A DNA stretch of 64,000 bases, taken from the NCBI GenBank assembly GCA_947652115.1, contig OX393570.1, forward strand, positions 3,651,817 to 3,715,816. The letters run 5' to 3'. The translations under genes were made by a program, and so were the position numbers. Positions 57,029-64,000 of the stretch are shown one piece after another. How positions within the stretch are numbered: position 1 is the stretch's first letter; each line of letters opens with the position of its first letter. The notes under the pieces are model-generated. The model was not told the DNA's origin and searched no databases. It saw only the letters and a list, made by a program, of their open reading frames with translations. This DNA comes from Blastomussa wellsi. Taxonomy: Eukaryota; Cnidaria; Anthozoa; Scleractinia; Plerogyridae.

Positions 57029-59160
57029 GATTTTCGGGGAACTGATGCTTCCCTATAATTTAGAAACATGAAATTCCCCCCCCCCCCTCCATAAGTATTC
57101 ATTTATCTGGAACCTGTAGTATTTTTGGCCCGTCAAACCTTTCCCTGAGCTATTGAGCGGGTGATCCCCGCAAGGAAGTTAATCTTTCTGATCATTAGTA
57201 CGGTAAAGCACCAATTTTGAACTTAAAAGTTTAGTTCTTTTTTTCTGTTTACGGATTGCGACGAACGTCTTCTGTGCTACATGCTTGCAGACTAATTTCC
57301 AACCGCTCTAAAACAAGACAAAAAATGTGGATATTTTAAACACCTTTAAATTCAACAGAAAAACGGTTTTTGGAGCACTCTTTTTTGTCTTTATAGGCCT
57401 CCTTTGAATGGAGGCACAGAAATGCGAGATAAAACAATTTAAAATGACTACCTCGGACATTGACGTCCGTGCTTTATGCTCGTGCATTTTTGCGCTAATT
57501 ATATAATTACATGGCTAGATATATCATCACATTCTCTCATAGTAACACCATAAAAAATGTATGTAGATCTAAAAGGAGAATTATCTTTAGGATTTTATGT
57601 CGTGTAAATTTGGCAACATTTCAAAATCTATGTGAACTGAAGTTGCAATCAGTTTTACTTGAGTTCAGAAAATAACGTAAAAAGGTTTGGCATTGGATTC
57701 AGTTTTCCAGTACACAGTAGAATCTCTAAAGAAATAACCGAGTTTAATTGCAAAACCAAATAGACTAGTACAAAATAGCCAAAACACAATAGTGTAGAAA
57801 AGAGGACATCCTCAGTGAGATAATCTTTTCAACTTTTGTATAAACGAGCTCTACATTGAGGCGTTTCAGCTGTATTTAGCGTACAATCTCAAGCTGAAAG
57901 GCGGGTGTACACTTGAATTAAAGAAGAAAAAAAAAAGTGTTGGTACATCATTAGGCAGTTTACTCCCACCCAAGAGTATACCAGGTTGGTAGCGGACTCT
58001 TGTGGTAATGATCTCCTAATTTTTATTAACTGAAAAAAGTACATGAATCGGCTTCAGTATTTCTTATCTCTCTAATTTTACAACCTTTGAGAAACATACC
58101 CAAAAATTACCAAAACGTTTACGAAACATCCCAAAATAATGATTCATGTTTTGATAATGGAGTTTTTAAATTGCTTGAAATGTTAACAAGGTATTTTCCT
58201 CCTATCTAAAGGGACACTGCCACGAGTATAACTTCAAAAATTCAACGACCCAAAAATGTGTTCACGTACTCCAATGGAAACCTATACAAACAGTGGTTAA
58301 GTCTTGTTAAAATTTCTATACCAGTGTATACTTACTGAAGCTAAGTATGGAGTGATATCATTCTGATAGATCAACAGCTTTTTCAAATTCCGTCCTTGCG
58401 ATTTGGAAAAAAATTGGTGAAAACTGTGTAAGGCCTTAAACAATTTGCTTGATATCCATCTCTTTAATGTTCTAGGAGCGTTTCCTTTATGGATGAAAGA
58501 GCGTGGTCGCGCTGGGTTAAGAGTCATCTCGACAGGGGTTGGTAATAGAGACGGGGAATTTATTAAAAATTTCAACTACCAGACCAGGGGAGAGGAGTTT
58601 TTCTCTGTTGTTTCCTTTTTAGCATGTCAGTATTAATATTTCATGGCGGTAAGAATGAACTCTGATGCTTACAAGTGTTTGTATCAATAAACGAATATAT
58701 TAACAAACGCGGTATTATCCCCAATTTATGTTTGCAGAGATCGAACGCTTACTCCAAACCCCCACCGTCTTGGACTCACATGCAATAGTCCAACAGTTGC
58801 TATTGCTTTAGGGGTTGGGTTTATTTGATTTATTGTTGCTCGAAGGGTGGCGAGCTATTCAAGTCAGACACCATATTGTCAACCTTCCCTCCCTCTGCAC
58901 CCCCGTAACCTGCGACAAGGCGTTTTCTAAAACATTTTTTAAGGGCAGCATGTCTTTTCGTTTCCCGGGGGCATAACAGAAACTGTTGAGCAAGGTTTAA
59001 TACGATGACAGGAATGATCAAGGCGAGATATGGGCCACCTATTGAAGCCAAAGACACCAACAAGTTTGCTTCCATGCATGAGGTAATATCGCAATATTTT
59101 TGCTTTATATAGGTTTAAAAAACTAGTTCATCACTTTGGGCTAAACTTTGTAGAGTTCTG
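57029..59160. other. Intergenic or 3' UTR, no gene recognised
   Basis: A C run lies at about 57076-57087. An AATAAA occurs at 58686-58691, too distant to assign confidently to the calcium sensor gene. One minus-strand frame (58830-59075) encodes a hydrophobic 81-residue peptide without family match. Otherwise the DNA is AT-rich and plain. Confidence 0.4.
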
Positions 59161-59164
59161 TAAT

Positions 59165-59452
59165 ATAATTTGGTTTTATCAACTGGGTTGATAATGTCAA
59201 TTGGCCACCGTAAAGAGATTCAATTGCTGACGTTTCGAGCGTTAGCCCTTCGTCGGAGCGAATCAAGGAATTGTGGGTCGTATGTTTTTTATATACAGAA
59301 AGATGGAGCTTCGCTATTGGCTGGTGCCTGGTAACGTGAAAACAACGGAATAAATTAGTTGAATGAAAAGCGTTCGTTGATACCGTGAGGATTAAGAGTG
59401 CCGATTTGAAAAATAAATTTTTGTTCTAGAGTTTTACGGCTTTCCGTGTTTG
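59165..59452 (-). mobile_element. Penelope-like element 3' end (second copy)
   Basis: On the minus strand the end of the endonuclease frame reads TESRKTLEQKFIFQIGTLN and then NPHGINERFSFN, with the stop at 59355-59357. About 190 bp of 3' UTR follows, nearly identical to the copy at 25845-26032. The 5' break is at about 59452, where similarity to the first copy stops. It is a severely 5'-truncated insertion. Confidence 0.7.
59226..59259 (-). ncRNA. Hammerhead-ribozyme-like core in Penelope tail (copy 2)
   Basis: The minus strand reads GCU-CCGACGA, AGGGCUAACGCUC, GAAAC-GUC-AGC, the same layout as copy 1 with C instead of U at position 4 of the hammerhead core. Stem II can form GGGC with GCUC including one G-U pair. 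Activity is doubtful. Confidence 0.45.
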
Positions 59453-59739
59453 AAGAGTTCTGTAGTTTTTCTTTCGGGGATTTGGAATTTCTTTCTGTGG
59501 CCACTACTGACTCAACAAGCTGTTGACCTGTGGCACACATTTAACGCACCACTTCTGAACGCATAAATCTTGATTTTTGTAGCTGACATCACAATTATTG
59601 GATAACAAATAGTCCATTTCTGACCCTCTCTCTGTGATGCAAAGGCACTCTCACAGGAGCAGAGCAACGAGTGACAGAGGGAGCCAGAACTGGACTAGAT
59701 GAAGACAGAAAAGAATACTACCAAATATTACCAATAACT

Positions 59740-62700
59740 CATTTATTTATTATCAAAGATTACTGTTTTTTTCATACCACAGTCTAAGAGATGCCAAAAG
59801 AACAGTCATCAGACAACAATGAAAGCCACCTTTAATGTGACGATTTATTTACAGGAATTTAATGGGGTAAGGCATTTAGTAAAGGAGAATCACTGACTGG
59901 AAAGGGAAAAAAACAAAGAAAAATAATAATAAGAAAAGATTTCAGTCTATCAAACTGTCTCAAGTTTTTTTGGAAACTAAAGAGTGGAAAGCACCAAGAA
60001 GGGGAGAGAAATAGCTTAAGAATGTAAAATGTAGAAGGAAGTAAGAGGAAAGAGGGGGGGGGGGGGGATTATCAATTAAAATACCATGGCTTGCAAAAAA
60101 GTTGTCCTCCCCATGAAAGGTATGCACGCCAACCAGCTTGTAATCAAAATACCATCATCACAGATAATGACGTCCATGTCGTGAAGTTAAATTTGATGAA
60201 AGCTGACTCCAAATAAGTTAGGTCAGCAAATTACAGGGCTCCTTTGGTCTTGAATCCAAAAGTTAGCTTTTGCCTGTTGTTCCTGTTTTTGTTGAGAATA
60301 AGGTCTTGTGAAGCTTTTTCCTGCTTCTTAATTTCTCGTTCCAGGGTCATTTTCTGCTCAGTAAGAGTTCTCCTCTCTTCAACCATCATCAAACGTTCTT
60401 CTGCCTGCATGGCCAAGGAAGAAAAAGGGAAAACAATCAGAACACTTTTAAGTACTGTAATAATTGCATTTGTTCTCCTCCCTGCTTCAACACACAGAGA
60501 ATCCGGGCTGGTGAATTAATATTACAGTCAGATAGGGAATGATGGAGGTGGAGTATCAAGATAATTAGATCATTGCAGCCCTGTTCATTAGCCACAGCTT
60601 TAATTGAAATTTGAATTTCCCTAATTTTTTTGCAACCTCAGTTTTCCTTGTATAGGTGTATGGCAATAAGGAAAAATATTTATGTTACAACATCAACCTA
60701 CATGTACACATTATTATACATGTCAGTAAACAGGGTCCAAAATTGCACCTTCGTGGTCGCCAATGGGACTAAAAAATTGCACTGTCGACCAGAATTTTAG
60801 AACTGGTCACCAGTGGATGACTAACTACTTACTTATAGTCAAATTTATATTTTCGGCCAAGGCAATTTCACTGACATGAAATTTAGATCCCCATGCCAAC
60901 AACTGACTGTTTAACAATACAATACTATATTGACACTCCCCTCTAGCAGGTTTTCAATGACAATGTTCTAATTCCGAAACAGAATTCGCTAACTCTGAGA
61001 TAGAATTGAAGTGTTATTTTCTGCTGGCTGAGTCATGAATAAAGCGGAAAATGTTTTTCTCACACACATCTGAGAGTCTGGGTGCCGTTTTGGGGCTAAA
61101 CCCACCATGGGATTGCATCTCTATGCAACTGACTGCGCATATGACTTTTTTTTATTAAGTCAAGCAAATACACTTTAACACATATTCAGTAAGAACTCCA
61201 AGCAGCAAAAGGGTTTACATGTACAAACAGACCACTTCATTGTAAAATCTGCCATCAAGAAAATGGGGCAGACCTGGTGAAAAATCAATATTTGTAGGAG
61301 AAAAAAGGTTTATCAAATTTTTCCTTAATAAATCATGATGTCTGGCAAAAATATTTTGACACTTATAGTTGAGGAAGCAGGCAATCACATTTTGAACATT
61401 TTTCTTAAATTTTCTGTTTAAGTCTGCACAAAATGTGAATTTCAAAGCGACTTTTACACATCCCCCAGTAAAGCAGATTGTTAAATTTTAACATTACAAC
61501 ACTTGTAGCTTTTTGGGTTCATAGTGAATAACACATAAATGACCCTCAGAATTCCCCCACAACACTGTATATTGTACCATGTTTGTGTCATTTTCAAAAT
61601 GGTGGATTTAACATTAGAAAGATCTACTGTACAACTGTTGATCAATAAAAACAAACCAAACTTGACCACTGATGCAAGATTATTATTTTCTTCCTGCAGT
61701 GTGATGAAATAGAAGTAGAATTTATTTTAGTTTCCAGAAGATTACAGCTAAAACAAACAAAGACAGATTTATATGCAAAACGTTCAAAACCCAATGGCAA
61801 AAATATCAGTAGAATATTGATGTAGCTTACATGTACTGCGTAGATGTATTGAAGCAAAAATGTAACAAAATTCTACTCAGTTAAATCTACATACAATGCA
61901 AATCTCATGAATGTTAATTTCCTACTGAATCAAAATTGTTTGTATGCACCCTAAAGCCATTCACCAAGATCAAATTTCATGTACAGTACATACAAAAACA
62001 TACATGTATGCTGGGAAGACAATATTTCTTTGATCTCGACCAGAACTGTTCAATTTAGTTTATGGACTTCATTAACCAAGGATCTATAACAGCAAGCTGT
62101 TATATTGGCATTTTTTCTTGGCGTACATGTACAATGTAAACTATTGCAAATTTCATATTCACACAATGTTGTGAAAGTTGTGAAAAGTAAATCCTTGGGA
62201 AGAGAAGGCTTTAGAGTTCATACAAAGGACAGTCTGTGAACTATCCACTAACCTACATGAAATTCAAAATAATTGCATGAATCTACAATCATGTCTTGCC
62301 ACTAGAGAGAATACATACCAATTTTTGATTAGCATCCTCAAGTTGTTTTTTGAGTTCATCAACTTTGCTCTGAAGTATATGAATCTTACGACGCTCTTCC
62401 TCCTAAAAAAAACAACAGCTAACATTCAAGAAATGTCTTTCAATAGGTACTCCTCTTTTAGCATGGCAACAGACCATACCAAATTCATGTTGTAGCTTAC
62501 AAGCATGTTATGTAGATTATTCTATACACTTAACTACTGTACCATTACATGACTTTTAGTAAGAATAGCAAGGAAAAGCACCAAAAATTATACAGTGTAA
62601 AACATTAATTTTACATGTATATTTTGAAGCCACTATGGGGATATTTAATAGTACAGTACTCCTCCAATTAATTATTAATGTTGCAAGGTTAGAAAACAGA

Positions 62701-63841
62701 TGATCAAAAGTTTTGGTGCCTTCCCTGTTCACACCAGCCTCTTTTACTGTATCAGCCCATTTCACAAAAAATAAACCACACAGAAGTACAAGTTCAGGTT
62801 TCCAATCAAAGCAAAATAAAACAGCATATTAGTTAATACAAAATAGCAACAAACCTTGCATGTACGTATGTGCACTTAGACATTTACATGCATGCTTACA
62901 AACTGCTTCATGAAGCACATAGAGGGCCGTTTTATAGCATTCATACATACACATGTCCGCCTAACAATTCCTATGAAATGCTCCAAGCAAAGGCTCTGCG
63001 AAGAAATCCTTCAGAGTCTGTGAAGACTTGAACTCTCCCATAAACAGTTTCATTTATAACAGATGACTCGAGGTGGAATGTTCCTATGAGAAGTGCGCTA
63101 AATATTTTTTCCATTAGATGAAAGTTCCTAAGCTTTGAGCAATTTCAAAAATTGCGCAGTTCTTGAACAATAGCAGTCTTTTGTAAATGTCAAGTGCGAA
63201 TGTCAAGTTCAAGGGTACATGTAAATATTGGCACGAGAGAGAGCTTAGAACGTTTATATCCAAATGCTTGGAAAGTCTGACTGCTCTTGGTAATGTTTTC
63301 CTTCTGAACTGATTCGTCACCAGAATCTGTGGAAACAATCTGAGTGTTTGCAGAAAAACGACACAAAGTCATAAGCATAGGAAAGGGTTTTGGACAACAA
63401 AATGCACCAGAATTTGAAGGGAAATCCATGGCTATTGGTTCAATCCTCACTGCACAGAAACAAATATTGTTCCTATGTAAGTGCGTCATAAGAACATAAG
63501 GCCCAATCTGTAGGAGGAAGGTATCACAAGAACTTGTTTGTCATCACCAACATTCCCCACATCATCTGTCTAGAAACTTGAAATTTCTAGACAAACAATA
63601 ATTAAAATATTTTACCTCTTTCATTTGTTGCTCTTCAAGTTGTTCTTGTTGTCGTTTTTCAAACTCTTCAACCATTTGTTTCTCCATAACTCTCTTAGCC
63701 TCTTCAACTCTTTTCATGACTTCAGCATCAATTTCGTCTTTCCTTTTTGCAAGTTGTTCCTCAACTCTTTTTGCAACAAGTTCTTCAACTCGCTTTTGTG
63801 TTTCTTCCTCAACAAGCATCTTTTCTTTTTCTGTAGCTCGA
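59740..63841 (-). CDS. ARGLU1: ARGLU1 (arginine- and glutamate-rich protein 1), C-terminal part; gene continues off the right edge
   Basis: Three exons on the minus strand (63841-63616, 62402-62319, 60404-60231) join in frame and encode about 160 residues. They are Glu/Lys/Arg-rich and almost wholly coiled coil, starting RATEKEKMLVEEETQKRVEE and ending LTFGFKTKGAL. Human ARGLU1 has the same order: LVEEET, VEELVAKRVEE, RVEEAKRIMEKQ, KLAEE, then a KLSFSLKT-type end. ARGLU1 is a nuclear cofactor of splicing and Mediator-dependent transcription. Its Arg/Ser-rich N-terminal half would lie in exons beyond 64000. The 59740 limit includes candidate polyadenylation signals (AATAAA on minus at 59844-59849 and 59742-59751). 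Spacing of all intron phases is consistent. Confidence 0.88.
60231..60404 (-). CDS. ARGLU1: ARGLU1, terminal coding exon
   Basis: This exon encodes AEERLMMVEERRTLTEQKMT through the family-typical C-terminus QKLTFGFKTKGAL and the stop at 60231-60233. The acceptor on minus is ggccatgcag. The apparent upstream ATG belongs to the intron end and not to the protein. Confidence 0.87.
   Translation of the reverse strand, partial: AEERLMMVEERRTLTEQKMTLEREIKKQEKASQDLILNKNRNNRQKLTFGFKTKGAL
62319..62402 (-). CDS. ARGLU1: ARGLU1, internal 84-bp exon
   Basis: Exactly 28 codons encode EEERRKIHILQSKVDELKKQ and then LEDANQKL, a coiled-coil segment. The acceptor on minus is tttttttag and the donor TTG|GTATGT. 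Both borders are phase 0, so skipping it would keep the frame. Confidence 0.82.
63616..63841 (-). CDS. ARGLU1: ARGLU1, internal 226-bp exon
   Basis: One base completes a codon begun upstream, then 75 codons encode the heptad-rich VEELVAKRVEEQLAKRKDE and RVEEAKRVMEKQMVEEFEKR blocks. The acceptor on minus is tctttag and the donor AAAGAG|GTAAAA. It is the most conserved part of the family. Confidence 0.88.
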
Positions 63842-64000
63842 CTAAAGAAAGAAAAGATGATTAATTTACTGTTCCAAATCCAGTTTAAGTGTATGTACAA
63901 TACCACGATGAATAACAACGACCCTTTCTATGACTTTATCCTTCCAAACTTGTTAACTTTTCTTGTCTCCATTGCAATATTTGTCAAGCAGACTTTTTGA

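Noticed and set aside
60244..60519. 91-codon plus-strand frame
   Set aside because: It overlaps antisense to the ARGLU1 terminal exon and its composition is the complement of a Glu/Lys-rich coil.
63625..63864. Phe/Leu-rich plus-strand frames that look membrane-like
   Set aside because: They are the antisense of the Glu/Lys-rich ARGLU1 coiled coil, which always reads as Phe/Leu/Ser-rich on the other strand.

Overview
This is a 64 kb stretch of animal nuclear DNA, most likely from an anthozoan cnidarian and probably a stony coral. The evidence is AT-rich DNA, short exons with GT/AG introns, a Wnt gene, a neuronal-calcium-sensor gene, an ARGLU1 gene, and a repeat load of Penelope-like retroelements, tRNA-derived SINEs and many small inverted-repeat elements. 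The species is inferred from protein style and repeat types. No search was run.

Layout. (1) 1-3670: repeat-rich flank holding a hAT-like MITE (1057-1399), a tRNA-derived SINE (about 1711-2040) and another MITE (about 2723-2996). (2) 3671-13690, + strand: a seven-exon gene for a 754-residue nuclear C2H2 zinc-finger protein, with an acidic, low-complexity N-terminal half, seven fingers and an acidic tail. Its introns are packed with small transposons. (3) 13700-34250: about 20 kb with no recognisable protein gene. It holds a MITE (17741-18060), a SINE tail, a Penelope-like 3' end fused to an 85-bp tandem array (25845-26583), and several splice-like signals that could belong to a non-coding transcript. 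(4) 34251-45004, + strand: a complete four-exon Wnt gene (355 residues), closest by eye to Wnt11, with a 6.9 kb third intron. (5) 45490-47790: a frameshifted Penelope-type reverse transcriptase relic between short inverted repeats. (6) 52082-56615, + strand: a two-exon neuronal calcium sensor (196 residues, N-myristoylation signal, three intact EF hands); its intron carries a perfect 30-bp inverted repeat containing a CRE-type palindrome. (7) 56867-59452: a MITE, a spacer and a second Penelope-like 3' end. (8) 59740-64000, - strand: the last three coding exons of ARGLU1, whose 5' end lies outside the window.

The four host genes are unrelated in function (zinc-finger protein, secreted signal, Ca2+ sensor, RNA-processing cofactor), so this is an ordinary animal gene neighbourhood and not a functional cluster. 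I found no convincing new system. The most interesting signals are the hammerhead-ribozyme-like cores in the two Penelope tails, the CRE palindrome in the calcium-sensor intron, the 85-bp array/retroelement fusion and the possible non-coding exons in the gene desert.
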